Below are positions 35,838-43,909 of a stretch of DNA of 47,075 nucleotides, one piece after another (within the stretch, counting starts at the first letter, position 1; the number at the start of each line of letters is the position of its first letter). Origin of the DNA: Acetobacteraceae bacterium (lineage in GTDB: Bacteria; Pseudomonadota; Alphaproteobacteria; Acetobacterales; Acetobacteraceae); assembly GCA_003164135.1 (NCBI GenBank), contig PLSD01000041.1, positions 1 through 47,075 on the forward strand, read 5' to 3'. The notes under the pieces were generated by a model. The model did not search any database. It saw only the letters and a list, made by a program, of their open reading frames with translations, and was not told the origin of the DNA. The position numbers were made by a program, and so were the translations under genes.

Positions 35838-36689
35838 ATGAGGATTGCCCGTTTTAAAACTGACGGCGCCGCGCGGCTCGGCCTGGTGGTTGACGCTGGG
35901 GTGATCGACATCGCAGCACATCTGCCCGATGCACCGGATTCGATGACGGGGCTGTTCGGACGTTGGGCGGCGTTTACCTCGCGATTACAGGCGCTGGCCG
36001 CCCAAGGGAGGGCTGACTATCCACTTGAGACGGTGGTCCTGCTCTCGCCAATTGAACGGCCGGGAAAGATTATGGGCATAGGCTTGAACTATGCCGATCA
36101 TGCGGCCGAGGCGGCAATGGAACTGCCAGCGGACCAGCTTTGGTTTTCCAAAGCCTCGACGGCCATCAATGATCCGTTCGGCGCGATCCAGCGGCCAAAA
36201 GTTTCCGGGGCGCTGGACTATGAGGCGGAATTGGTGGCGGTGATTGGCCGGCGCTGCCGCCATGTCAGCCGGGAGGAGGCGCGCACGGTTATTTTTGGCT
36301 ATTGCGTGGGGAACGATGTGACAGTGCGCGACTGGCAGTTCAAAACCTCACAGTTTGTGCTGGGAAAATCTTTCGACACGCATGCGCCCATCGGGCCATG
36401 GATTGTCACCGCCGATGCGATCGATCCGCATAATCTGGAGATTCGCAGTTATGTGAATGGCGAGGAGCGCCAGCACTCCAATACGCGGCATTTTATTTTC
36501 GATTGCTATGCGATGGTCGAACATCTTTCCAAGGCGATGACGCTGGAGCCTGGTGATTTAATTTTCACAGGCACTCCCTCGGGCGTTGGCGCGGTGATGA
36601 AGCCGCCGAAATTTCTGGCCGCGGGGGATGTTGTGCGGGTTGAGATTGATGGCATCGGCGCCATTGAAAATCATGTGGTGAATGAATAA
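35838..36689 (+). CDS. Fumarylacetoacetate hydrolase family enzyme
   Basis: A 283-aa FAH-fold protein: IMGIGLNYADHAAEA, DYEAELVAVIG (metal-ligand Glu pair), GNDVTVRDWQ (Asp) and LIFTGTPSGVGAV are family signatures. Members hydrolyse or decarboxylate acylpyruvate-like products after ring cleavage. Start ATG 35838 (MRIARFKTDG) has AAGGA 8 nt upstream; the upstream open frame overlaps the previous gene and is discarded. Its presence with an extradiol-type dioxygenase supports ring cleavage followed by C-C bond hydrolysis. Confidence 0.88.
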   Translation: MRIARFKTDGAARLGLVVDAGVIDIAAHLPDAPDSMTGLFGRWAAFTSRLQALAAQGRADYPLETVVLLSPIERPGKIMGIGLNYADHAAEAAMELPADQLWFSKASTAINDPFGAIQRPKVSGALDYEAELVAVIGRRCRHVSREEARTVIFGYCVGNDVTVRDWQFKTSQFVLGKSFDTHAPIGPWIVTADAIDPHNLEIRSYVNGEERQHSNTRHFIFDCYAMVEHLSKAMTLEPGDLIFTGTPSGVGAVMKPPKFLAAGDVVRVEIDGIGAIENHVVNE

Positions 36690-36725
36690 GAAAAGGCACG
36701 TGACCTTGCGGGCACATGCCTTTTC
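36690..36725. terminator. Bidirectional terminator between convergent catabolic operons
   Basis: GAAAAGGCA-c-GTG (36690-36702) pairs with CAC-a-TGCCTTTTC (36713-36725), giving a long stem with one mismatch and A/T runs at both sides. It lies directly after the FAH gene stop and 23 bp from the end of the leftward operon. Confidence 0.8.
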
Positions 36726-36748
36726 GTGGGCCACGTGCCGGTTGTGGA

Positions 36749-37195
36749 TTATGCCGGGTGAGCAAAGACCGGCGTAATCAGCCGTTCCTTGATACGCCAT
36801 TCGCCCGAAGGCTGTTTCGTATAGAGCTCGTCGATATCGGCAATGAAAGTTACGGTGGGCGGTTTTACCGCTGTTTCTGAACGGAACAGGGTCAATACGG
36901 ATTGAGCTTCAACCTCGCCGCTTTCGCGTTGATGCAGACGAATATTTCCCATTGTGTGGCGTGTGGTCACATGCGCTTGTGCTTCCCGCGCGCCCAGGAA
37001 GGCACGGATGGCGGCGATGCCGGCCAAGGTGCCGGGTTTTGGGGTGCCGGGCCCGAAAGTCAGTTGTGCGTCCTCGGTGAACAGGGTCTCGCAGGCCGTC
37101 GCGTGGCCGTGATCCACGAGATAAGCGAACTCGATGATACAGGCGGAGATGGCGAGTGCCGTCTCCGGACTGGGTGCCTTTGGCTTTGTTGTCAC
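36749..37195 (-). CDS. SnoaL/NTF2-like protein (copy 3)
   Basis: A 148-aa protein: EFAYLVDHGHATACETLF, FTEDAQLTFGPGTPK and AHVTTRHTMGNIRLH belong to the SnoaL-like_4 type, which also includes small subunits of ring-hydroxylating dioxygenases. The start is GTG 37195 with a weak ribosome site, 11 bp after the stop of the VOC gene. It is the last gene of the six-gene leftward operon. It could serve as a beta-like partner for a Rieske alpha subunit, but this is unproven and it is not adjacent to one. Confidence 0.75.
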   Translation of the reverse strand: MTTKPKAPSPETALAISACIIEFAYLVDHGHATACETLFTEDAQLTFGPGTPKPGTLAGIAAIRAFLGAREAQAHVTTRHTMGNIRLHQRESGEVEAQSVLTLFRSETAVKPPTVTFIADIDELYTKQPSGEWRIKERLITPVFAHPA

Positions 37196-37206
37196 GTCGC
37201 GGGAGC

Positions 37207-37812
37207 CTAGCGCAGCGGTATGGAATCGAGTGAGCGCGGGCCGGTGTTCGGGCGGATTTTCAGCACCGATTCAGGAACGCCTTCCTGTACGCGGCGGTAG
37301 AGATCTTCGGGGTCGAAGTCGACGCCGATGGGGTTGATTGCGAAGGACTCGGAGACGAAATAGGCATCGCCTTCCGCATCGGTATCAAAATTCTCGACCT
37401 GTAATTCAACCTGGTTCTGATCCGGGTCACGATAATAGAGCGAGGTGGTTGGGCCATGATTCACTGCCCAGATAGGCGTGATCCCGGCGCCCTTCAAACG
37501 CTTATAGGTGCCCATGAGATCACTCAGGCTGTCGTAGGTAAAGGCCAGGTGGTCGATGCCCGCCGTGCCAGGCGGCTTGTCGGCCAATATGGGAATATTC
37601 AGCACGGCGATGCGATGATGTTCTTCGTCGTAGGTGAGAAATGTCAGCGCCTCATTGGCGTAGGCGACGCGTGCGACGAGCAGGGTTTTGTACCAATGCA
37701 CGGTTTGCGCATAGCGCGGGCTGCGCAGCACCACATGCGCGAGTTTGGAGGGTGAAATGGGTTTGAGTTCGGCGGGGAGGGGGGAGTTTCGGGTTTGTGC
37801 CGTTGAAGACAT
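37207..37812 (-). CDS. VOC-family extradiol-type ring-cleavage dioxygenase
   Basis: A 201-aa vicinal-oxygen-chelate protein with the three likely metal ligands: His in KLAHVVLRSP, His in GIDHLAFTYDS and Glu in NQVELQVE. SLYYRDPDQNQVEL is typical of type I extradiol dioxygenases of single-domain pair size. Such enzymes open catechol-like rings next to the diol. Start ATG 37812; the open frame starts with TTG three codons earlier. It follows Rieske gene 1 by 41 bp in the same operon, so ring hydroxylation and cleavage genes are joined. Confidence 0.82.
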   Translation of the reverse strand: MSSTAQTRNSPLPAELKPISPSKLAHVVLRSPRYAQTVHWYKTLLVARVAYANEALTFLTYDEEHHRIAVLNIPILADKPPGTAGIDHLAFTYDSLSDLMGTYKRLKGAGITPIWAVNHGPTTSLYYRDPDQNQVELQVENFDTDAEGDAYFVSESFAINPIGVDFDPEDLYRRVQEGVPESVLKIRPNTGPRSLDSIPLR

Positions 37813-37853
37813 GGGATACAATCCTGTTTTCTGAATGTGTTATAAAAAGTCGT

Positions 37854-39122
37854 TTAATCAGCCGCCAAGGCTTCGGCGACAGTGGCCGCTTTTACCCATT
37901 TATCGACATGGTGCAGGCTGTGGCGGATCATGACCTCGCCATCTTGCAACTGCATGGTGTCAAATGCGCCGGACTCTATGCCGCGCTGCGTGCGCTCGGT
38001 GTTGGTCACGTCTTCGAGTAAAATTTCAGCGAGGCGAGCGACATAGAGCTCCTGCTGCAGGCGTCCGCGCGCATCGGTGGCATCGGGGATATGGAACTCT
38101 GCCTCCCAGCGGGTTTCGTTCACGCTCACCGGCCAGAAGCGATGCGACCAGAAGCCGCCGGGGGAGAGGTCGATGTGGAAATTGGGGAACACCCAGGTGA
38201 CATCCACCGCCCAGTGTTTGGACCGGGTCGGGTTGACTGCGCTATGTTCCAGGAACTTTTGCATCTCCGCGGTTCCCGAGGCGCCCAGCACATTGCCGGT
38301 GTCGATGTTCGCGTAGGCCAATTTTTCGACCATGGCGTTTTCCGCCGGTGCGTATTCCGGATTGCCGAAAGTTGAAACCTGCCGGTGCGGTCCCCAGAAT
38401 TCGCCGCTGATGGGGCGCGAGAACGGGTTGATTTTGTTCGCGAAGGTTGTGCCGATTGTGGCCGGGTGGATGGTGGGGATGTGGTAGGTTTCCGCGAAAG
38501 CGTCGGCGATGACTTTCCAGTTGGCTTTTAACCTGGCTTCGAAAAACACCGATTTTGTGGAATTGCCCCAGACCATGCCGGCAAAAGCTTTGCCGAAGTC
38601 ACCCAGGAAGGTCTCCAGTGATACTTCCGGTGTCTCTTGATGGTTGATGAAAATCCAGCCTTCCCAGACCTCGGTGGCAATCGGCTTCAGGCCGCATTTT
38701 TCCTTGTCCACGTCGAAGAAATTGCCGGCGTCGGGTATGCCCAGCAAAGTGCCGTCGTTGCGGTAGGTCCAACTATGGTAGCCGCAGCTGAAGCGTGAGG
38801 CCGTTCCGCGCTCAGCCAGCACGACCTGGTTGCCGCGATGCGCGCAGACATTGTAGAAGGCCTGAATTTTATCGTTGCGGTCGCGCGTGATGACGATCGG
38901 CGCGTTCCATATTTCGATGGTTTGTGTAACAAAGCTGCCTGGTTCGGGGAGTTGTTCGACACGGCCGACAGTGAGCCAGGCGCGTTTGAAGAGATTTTCC
39001 CGCTCAAGTTCGAAATAGGCCGGGGAACGATAGGGATCAGCCGATACGGGCGCGGTGCTGAGTTTCGCCCGCTGGGTGAGGTTGGGGGTGCATATGCTGG
39101 CGAGGGTTGGCATTTCGTTCAT
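37854..39122 (-). CDS. Rieske non-heme iron oxygenase alpha subunit (copy 1)
   Basis: A 422-aa ring-hydroxylating oxygenase. Rieske 2Fe-2S ligands are C93-x-H95 (CAHRG) and C113-x2-H116 (CGYHSW). The mononuclear iron site includes NWKVIADAFAETYHIPTIHP, with Asp207, His214 and His219. AAGGAG lies 7 nt before the ATG. It introduces one or two oxygen atoms into an organic substrate; electrons must come from a ferredoxin/reductase not found in this window. It aligns along its length with copy 2 (42268-43530), with identical positions of the cluster ligands, showing duplication of a module. Confidence 0.92.
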   Translation of the reverse strand: MNEMPTLASICTPNLTQRAKLSTAPVSADPYRSPAYFELERENLFKRAWLTVGRVEQLPEPGSFVTQTIEIWNAPIVITRDRNDKIQAFYNVCAHRGNQVVLAERGTASRFSCGYHSWTYRNDGTLLGIPDAGNFFDVDKEKCGLKPIATEVWEGWIFINHQETPEVSLETFLGDFGKAFAGMVWGNSTKSVFFEARLKANWKVIADAFAETYHIPTIHPATIGTTFANKINPFSRPISGEFWGPHRQVSTFGNPEYAPAENAMVEKLAYANIDTGNVLGASGTAEMQKFLEHSAVNPTRSKHWAVDVTWVFPNFHIDLSPGGFWSHRFWPVSVNETRWEAEFHIPDATDARGRLQQELYVARLAEILLEDVTNTERTQRGIESGAFDTMQLQDGEVMIRHSLHHVDKWVKAATVAEALAAD

Positions 39123-39155
39123 GACATTGCTCCTTGTTCAGGCAACAGGCTTGCT

Positions 39156-39503
39156 TCAGGTAACAGGCTGGGCGCCGCGCAGAATGCGAACTTTATGGGG
39201 GTAGGGAGAGTGGGGGGCACGTGGCTGCCCATGCAGCTCCACGGCCATTGCAGCCTGCGCCAAGGTGAGCAGTAATTGGAACAGGCGCAGGCTGGCGGGG
39301 GGGAGTTCGGTAAGCGTGAATTGATCGACATGGGCGATGATGTCTTCGGAGCGCGCCAGTATCGCATCGTAAAACGCGCGGATCTCCGGCATGCTGTGGC
39401 GTTCGCGCATTTCCCAGCGCTCCTGCGCGGTTTCGCCGGCCCATTCGGGAACGAAGGGCAGGAGATCGGAAAATCCGTTAGGTAACGTGGCGGTCTCTGG
39501 CAT
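39156..39503 (-). CDS. Small conserved protein next to Rieske oxygenase (copy 1)
   Basis: A 115-aa soluble protein of no family I recognise. It aligns with the 116-aa product at 43527-43877: shared features are LP-GF near the start, WAGET, MP-IR-FYDA, QF-L-E-P, LAQA-AVE and HGQPRAP followed by a Pro-rich tail. No membrane segment or metal-binding Cys is seen. I set the start at ATG 39503 to match the paralogue; GTG 39524 and ATG 39518 are also open. It lies between the SDR and Rieske genes in the operon. A role as an accessory or small subunit of the oxygenase is an inference from synteny only. Confidence 0.7.
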   Translation of the reverse strand: MPETATLPNGFSDLLPFVPEWAGETAQERWEMRERHSMPEIRAFYDAILARSEDIIAHVDQFTLTELPPASLRLFQLLLTLAQAAMAVELHGQPRAPHSPYPHKVRILRGAQPVT

Positions 39504-39524
39504 GGCGGTGTGTCCCATTTGCAC

Positions 39525-40283
39525 TTATTTCGCGGTGTAGCCGCCATCGATGGCGAAACTGGCGCCGGTGACGAAGGAGGCGTGGTCGGAGAGCAGCCAG
39601 ACCGCCGCCGTGGCGATTTCAGCGGGCAGGCCAAGGCGGCCGATGGGCTGCTGGTCGATCAGATATTGCTCCAACCCCGGCGCGCCGGCGATAGCGCCGG
39701 TGAGCATGGGGGTGAGGGTGGCGCCGGGGAGGATCGCGTTCACGCGGATGCCCTGGGTGCCGTAGTCGATGGCGCCGGCCTTGGTCATGCCGACGACGGC
39801 GTGCTTGCTGGTGACGTATTCGCACGCGGCCGGGAAGGCGGTAACGCCCGCCGCGGAGGCGGTGTTGACGATGGCGCCGCCACCGTTTTTCAGCATTTGG
39901 ATAATCTCGTGCTTCATGCAGAAGAATGTGCCGGTGACGTTGATGTCCATGGCGCGGCGGAATTGCTCGGCGGTGAGTTCGTGCAGCGCCACGCTGTTTT
40001 GCGGCACGGCGGCGTTGTTGAAGGCGCCGTCGAGCCGGCCGTAGGCGGAGACAGCGGCGGCGACCATGGCCGCCGCCTGGGCTTCCTCGGCGATGTTGGT
40101 GCGGATGAATTGCGCCGTACCGCCGGCGGCGGCAATCAGGCGGACAGTCTCTTGCCCGCCCTCAACGCCAATATCGGCGATGGTGAGGCGCGCGCCGGCT
40201 TTGGCGGCCAGCAGCGCGGCCTCACGGCCCATGCCGCTGCCGCCGCCTGTGATGATGATTGATTTTCCGGTGAGGTTATACAT
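39525..40283 (-). CDS. Short-chain dehydrogenase/reductase (copy 1)
   Basis: A 252-aa classical SDR. Cofactor motif ITGGGSGMGREAALLA (TGxxxGxG), FNNAAVPQNS (NNAG type), catalytic Ser in TASAAG, and Y-x3-K in YVTSKHA. DIGVEGG after beta-2 carries an Asp, which favours NAD(H). It probably oxidises a dihydrodiol or alcohol from the Rieske step. It is in the leftward operon between the flavin hydroxylase and the small protein. Confidence 0.9.
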   Translation of the reverse strand: MYNLTGKSIIITGGGSGMGREAALLAAKAGARLTIADIGVEGGQETVRLIAAAGGTAQFIRTNIAEEAQAAAMVAAAVSAYGRLDGAFNNAAVPQNSVALHELTAEQFRRAMDINVTGTFFCMKHEIIQMLKNGGGAIVNTASAAGVTAFPAACEYVTSKHAVVGMTKAGAIDYGTQGIRVNAILPGATLTPMLTGAIAGAPGLEQYLIDQQPIGRLGLPAEIATAAVWLLSDHASFVTGASFAIDGGYTAK

Positions 40284-40301
40284 TCCTGGTTTTCCTATTT
40301 T

Positions 40302-41921
40302 TCAGGCGTGGCCGGTTATTTTTTCCAGCAGTGTTTTTAAATCCGTGGGCAGGGCGTCGCCGCGCCAGGCGACGTGCTGGTCTGGGCGTACGAGCAGCAG
40401 GTTGCGCTCGTAGATGCCGCGCAGATCCGGCCGGTTCAGCTGCAGGATATTGAGCGGTATCCAGAGCCATTTCGCCGCTTTTTCCAGCGCGGCGGTATCG
40501 GTTTCTGTGAGCGTGACGAGCGTGAAATAGCGCCCGAGTTTGGCGTGCAGGCTGATGCCGTCTTCCAGGAACACATGCGGCAGGCGTGCGCCGGGCCAGG
40601 TGGAGGGTTGGTATGTTAGCGGGTTGACCGCGGGGGCGCCGGGTTCGCTGATGATGACAGGTGAATCGTCATAGCGATAACCGAGTTCGACCCCCCAGCT
40701 TTCGTTTTCAGCATTGCCGATGGCGGCGATTTGTTCACCGGCGGTATGGCGGCGTGCATCGCCGTCCAGGCCTGCCGCATCGAGATCGCCAGCCTCGGCG
40801 TAAATTTGGCCGATGGCGCCACGCACGCCCATATGGCGGCGGGAGGCTTCGAGGTGCCACCAGGCGGTATGGCGGCGTTCACGGTCGTGCGCCTCAAGCA
40901 GCCGGGGTGCGCCCCAGCCCTCCAGGCTGGCGGCGAGCATCCAGGCCAGGCCGATGGCGTCGGCGATGCCGGAGTTCATGCCATAGCCGCCGGTGGGAAT
41001 GAATTGATGCGCGGCGTCACCAGCGATGGCGACGCGGCCGGTGCCGTAGGAGGAGGCGACGACAAAATGTGCCGACCATGGATTGGCCTGGAGGATTTTA
41101 TAGTCGAATTCTTGTCCAGCCCATTCTTCCAGTACATCTTCCGGGCGCATGGTGGCGGGATCCATGCCGGGGAACAGCCAGCGTTGCAGGGTCCAGGTGT
41201 CTTTGTCGTTCTGCGCGATGAGCGTGCCGGTGGCGGATTGGTAGTGCCAAGTGACGCCCCAGCGTTGCAACACGGGGAGGTCCGTGGAGTGGAAATGCAC
41301 CATGTAGGCGGAGGCGACGTTGTAGTCGCCATCGGTTTTAATGCCGAGGTTACGCCGCACGGTGCTGCCGCCGCCATCGCATCCGGCCAGATATTGGCTG
41401 CGGATTTCGGTTTCGGCACCGGTGAGTGCGTCGCGCACCACCGAGGTCACGCTGTCCTGGTCCTGGCTGACAATGCGCTCGAACGCGGTGCCAAAGCGGA
41501 CGTCGATGAGCGGGTTCGCGTCGATCGCCGTCTTCAGGACAGGCTCGATGACAATCTGGCTGACGCGCAATCCGGCTTCGCTGGCCTGGGAGCCGTCGTT
41601 GCGGGCTTTTATGTGGTCTTTGACCTGGTTGGCCGATGGATAGGCAAACCGGTGCAACTCGTGCCCAGCCAGGCTGGTGACCCAGGAGATATCAAAACAA
41701 TTGTCGCGCGGCACGCCAACATCGCGGAGTTTTTCGGCAAGCCCGAGGCGGCTGTAGAGTTCCATGGAACGGCCGTTGGTGAGGTCCATTTTTGGATGCG
41801 CGGTGGTGGTGGGGTTACGTTCCACCAGCACCGAGCGGACCCCGAAGCGCGCAAGTTCCAGGGCCAGGGTCATGCCTACGGGGCCGCCGCCGGCGATGAG
41901 CACGGGAAGTTCAGGGATCAT
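40302..41921 (-). CDS. FAD-dependent aromatic hydroxylase (MhpA/TfdB-like, second)
   Basis: A 539-aa flavoprotein monooxygenase: VLIAGGGPVGMTLALELARF (GxGxxG), LAGCDGGGSTVRRNLG (DG) and VAIAGDAAHQFIPTGGYGMN (GD). The C-terminal LVRPDQHVAWRG is the thioredoxin-like end of the family. Start ATG 41921 with GGAG upstream. It is the first gene of the six-gene leftward operon (hydroxylase, SDR, small protein, Rieske, VOC, SnoaL). It is clearly different in sequence from the flavin hydroxylase at 33303, so the two probably act on different ring intermediates. Confidence 0.88.
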   Translation of the reverse strand: MIPELPVLIAGGGPVGMTLALELARFGVRSVLVERNPTTTAHPKMDLTNGRSMELYSRLGLAEKLRDVGVPRDNCFDISWVTSLAGHELHRFAYPSANQVKDHIKARNDGSQASEAGLRVSQIVIEPVLKTAIDANPLIDVRFGTAFERIVSQDQDSVTSVVRDALTGAETEIRSQYLAGCDGGGSTVRRNLGIKTDGDYNVASAYMVHFHSTDLPVLQRWGVTWHYQSATGTLIAQNDKDTWTLQRWLFPGMDPATMRPEDVLEEWAGQEFDYKILQANPWSAHFVVASSYGTGRVAIAGDAAHQFIPTGGYGMNSGIADAIGLAWMLAASLEGWGAPRLLEAHDRERRHTAWWHLEASRRHMGVRGAIGQIYAEAGDLDAAGLDGDARRHTAGEQIAAIGNAENESWGVELGYRYDDSPVIISEPGAPAVNPLTYQPSTWPGARLPHVFLEDGISLHAKLGRYFTLVTLTETDTAALEKAAKWLWIPLNILQLNRPDLRGIYERNLLLVRPDQHVAWRGDALPTDLKTLLEKITGHA

Positions 41922-42013
41922 GCGGGGAAACTCTCCGGGCAGCACGGATTGATCATGGGTCGATGGCGTTCTGGCATGGCGTCCCCTTGGAGCGGCCTTT
42001 CCGGCCGGCGTTC

Positions 42014-42032
42014 ATTATAGACCATTTGGTCA
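42014..42032 (-). promoter_or_regulatory. Island operator + -10, site c (drives six-gene operon)
   Basis: The minus strand reads TGACCAAATGGTCTATAAT: the palindrome (42032-42019) abuts a perfect -10 TATAAT (42019-42014). No clear -35 is present. The start codon is 93 bp downstream. Confidence 0.65.
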
Positions 42033-42201
42033 GGTAGTGTTGGTGCAAGCGGGCACAGCCGTCAAGTTGAATTTTACAGTCTTTGGGCGGAATGCCCGGA
42101 GCGGATCATAAATCCAGACAAAATAACGATGAATTATCCAACAATTTCAAGTTATTTGCCGGTGTGGCCCAGCGCGGCCCTGGGCGGAGAAGAAAAGATA
42201 T
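42033..42201. other. Divergent intergenic region between the two Rieske operons
   Basis: No coding sequence is supported here. It separates sites c and d, which face away from each other. Confidence 0.4.
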
Positions 42202-42222
42202 TGACCGAGCGGTCAGTATTAG
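42202..42222 (+). promoter_or_regulatory. Island operator + -10, site d (drives second Rieske operon)
   Basis: TGACCG-AG-CGGTCA (42202-42215) is a perfect palindrome, then G and TATTAG (42217-42222). The local string GGTCAGTATTAG closely matches GGTCAGTATAAG at site f. The start codon is about 45 bp downstream. Confidence 0.6.
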
Positions 42223-42267
42223 ATAGCGTCCGCGAAAATGCGGCACGCGACCGCCGGGGGAAACAAG

Positions 42268-43530
42268 ATGAACGAACAAAGCGGTGCGGGCGCTGCCCTG
42301 CAGACGAATTTTACCCGTGCGGCCGGTCTTTCGCATGCGCCGATGCCACTGGCTCCCTACCGCTCGGCCGCGTTTTTTGAATTGGAACGTGCTCAAATTT
42401 TCGAGCGTGCCTGGCTTATGCTCGCGCGGGTTGAGGAGCTGGCCGCGCCTGGTGACTTTGTGGTCAAGAGCGTGCCGACCTGCGGCAAGTCGATCATCAT
42501 CTCGCATGGCAAGGACGGCGGCATTCGCGCGTTCCATAATAGCTGCTCGCATCGCGGCAGCGAGGTAGTTTCGCTGCGCGCCGGGCATGCGGCACGTTTT
42601 GTCTGCCCGTATCACCGCTGGACCTACGGCACTGAAGGGCAGTTGCTGGGGGTGCCTGACGAGGCCAGTTTTTTTGATATCGACAAAAAAACCTGCGGCC
42701 TGAAGCCGGTGGCCTGCGAGGTTTGGGAGGGCTGGGTGTTTATCAACCTGCAGCGTGAACCGGAAGTTTCGCTGGCGGCGTTTCTGGGGCCGTTCGCGGC
42801 GCATTTGCAGGGGCTGCATTATCAGGCGGCGGACCATCCGGTGGTGTTGAGCGCGACGCTGGAAGCTAATTGGAAGGTGGTGGCGGACGCGTTCATTGAA
42901 ACCTACCATATTCCTGTGATCCATCCGCAGACCATCGGCACCACGTTTTCCTCGCGTGCCAATCCATTTGCCCGGTTGATCGACGCCACGATATTGGGCG
43001 CGCACCGGGCGGTTTCGATGTATGGCAATCCGGATTTTCGCTTCGACGAAACGCATTTCGTACACAACATCGCCTATAGTGCGGCGGCGACCGGCAGCGT
43101 GATCGCGGCGGCGACCAAGGAAGGTGCAGTGAATTTTCTTGATCATCCGGCGGTGAATCCGGTGCGTTCGGGCAGTTGGTCAATGGATGTGAACCATTTG
43201 TTCCCGCATACGCATATTGATTGCGGGCCGGGCGGGTTCTGGACGCATCAGTTCTGGCCGGTGGCGCCGAACCGTTGCCATTATGAGGTGCGCTTTTACG
43301 TGCCCAAGGCGGAGAGCGCGCACGAGCGTTTCCAGCAGGAATTATACATCGGCCGGGTGGTGGAAATTGTGCTGGAGGATTTGAGCAACGTGGCGCGGAC
43401 TCAGCGCGGGATTGATGGAGGGGGGCAGGAATTTATGCAGTTGCAGGATAGCGAAATCGGGATTCGCCACGCGCTGGAACAGGTGATGAAATGGGTGGAA
43501 GCGCCCACGGTCGCGCAGGCATTGGCATGA
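42268..43530 (+). CDS. Rieske non-heme iron oxygenase alpha subunit (copy 2)
   Basis: A 420-aa paralogue of the oxygenase at 37854-39122. Rieske ligands are C93-x-H95 (CSHRG) and C113-x2-H116 (CPYHRW); the iron motif is NWKVVADAFIETYHIPVIHP. Start ATG 42268 (MNEQSGAGAA) has GGGGGAAA 4-10 nt upstream; the longer open frame from 42238 is not favoured. It overlaps the next gene by 4 bp (ATGA), so the small protein is translationally coupled to it. This tight coupling is the best hint that the two proteins act together. Confidence 0.92.
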   Translation: MNEQSGAGAALQTNFTRAAGLSHAPMPLAPYRSAAFFELERAQIFERAWLMLARVEELAAPGDFVVKSVPTCGKSIIISHGKDGGIRAFHNSCSHRGSEVVSLRAGHAARFVCPYHRWTYGTEGQLLGVPDEASFFDIDKKTCGLKPVACEVWEGWVFINLQREPEVSLAAFLGPFAAHLQGLHYQAADHPVVLSATLEANWKVVADAFIETYHIPVIHPQTIGTTFSSRANPFARLIDATILGAHRAVSMYGNPDFRFDETHFVHNIAYSAAATGSVIAAATKEGAVNFLDHPAVNPVRSGSWSMDVNHLFPHTHIDCGPGGFWTHQFWPVAPNRCHYEVRFYVPKAESAHERFQQELYIGRVVEIVLEDLSNVARTQRGIDGGGQEFMQLQDSEIGIRHALEQVMKWVEAPTVAQALA

Positions 43531-43877
43531 CCGGCGCCAGCAGGCAGCTTCCCGCCGGATTTGCCGAACTTCAGCGGTTTACCGGCTTGTGGGCGGGCGA
43601 GACGACGAATGCGCGCATCGCCGCGCGCTCGTCCTCGGATATGCCTACGATTCGCGAGTTTTATGACGCGGCGGTCCCGCGGCTGGCGGAGGCGCTGGCG
43701 TATTGCGCGCAGTTTCCGTTGCTGGAAATGCCAGCCGAGGCGGCAAATTTATACAGGCTGATGCTGGGGCTGGCGCAGGCGACGATCGCCGTGGAAATTC
43801 ATGGCCAGCCCAGGGCGCCTGGTACGCCCTGGCCGAACAGCATTGTGCTGGAACAGGGCGCGGTCCCTTTCGGCTAA
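43527..43877 (+). CDS. Small conserved protein next to Rieske oxygenase (copy 2)
   Basis: A 116-aa protein homologous to 39156-39503. Conserved points are LPAGF, LWAGET, MPTIREFYDA, QFPLLEMP, LAQATIAVE and HGQPRAP, then a tail with PWPNSIVLEQGAVPFG. Predicted helical core, no signal peptide. The ATG overlaps the stop of Rieske copy 2. No family is known to me. The conservation of the C-terminal HGQPRAP segment in both copies suggests a functional or contact surface. Confidence 0.72.
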   Translation: MTGASRQLPAGFAELQRFTGLWAGETTNARIAARSSSDMPTIREFYDAAVPRLAEALAYCAQFPLLEMPAEAANLYRLMLGLAQATIAVEIHGQPRAPGTPWPNSIVLEQGAVPFG

Positions 43878-43909
43878 ACGGCACAAATAACAACAAGGGA
43901 GTTTAAAAA

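Noticed and set aside
42040..42062. TTGCA-containing sequence near 42050 (minus) as a sigma-54 promoter
   Set aside because: The GG element is not at the correct distance from GC, and the nearby TATAAT with operator explains the promoter better.
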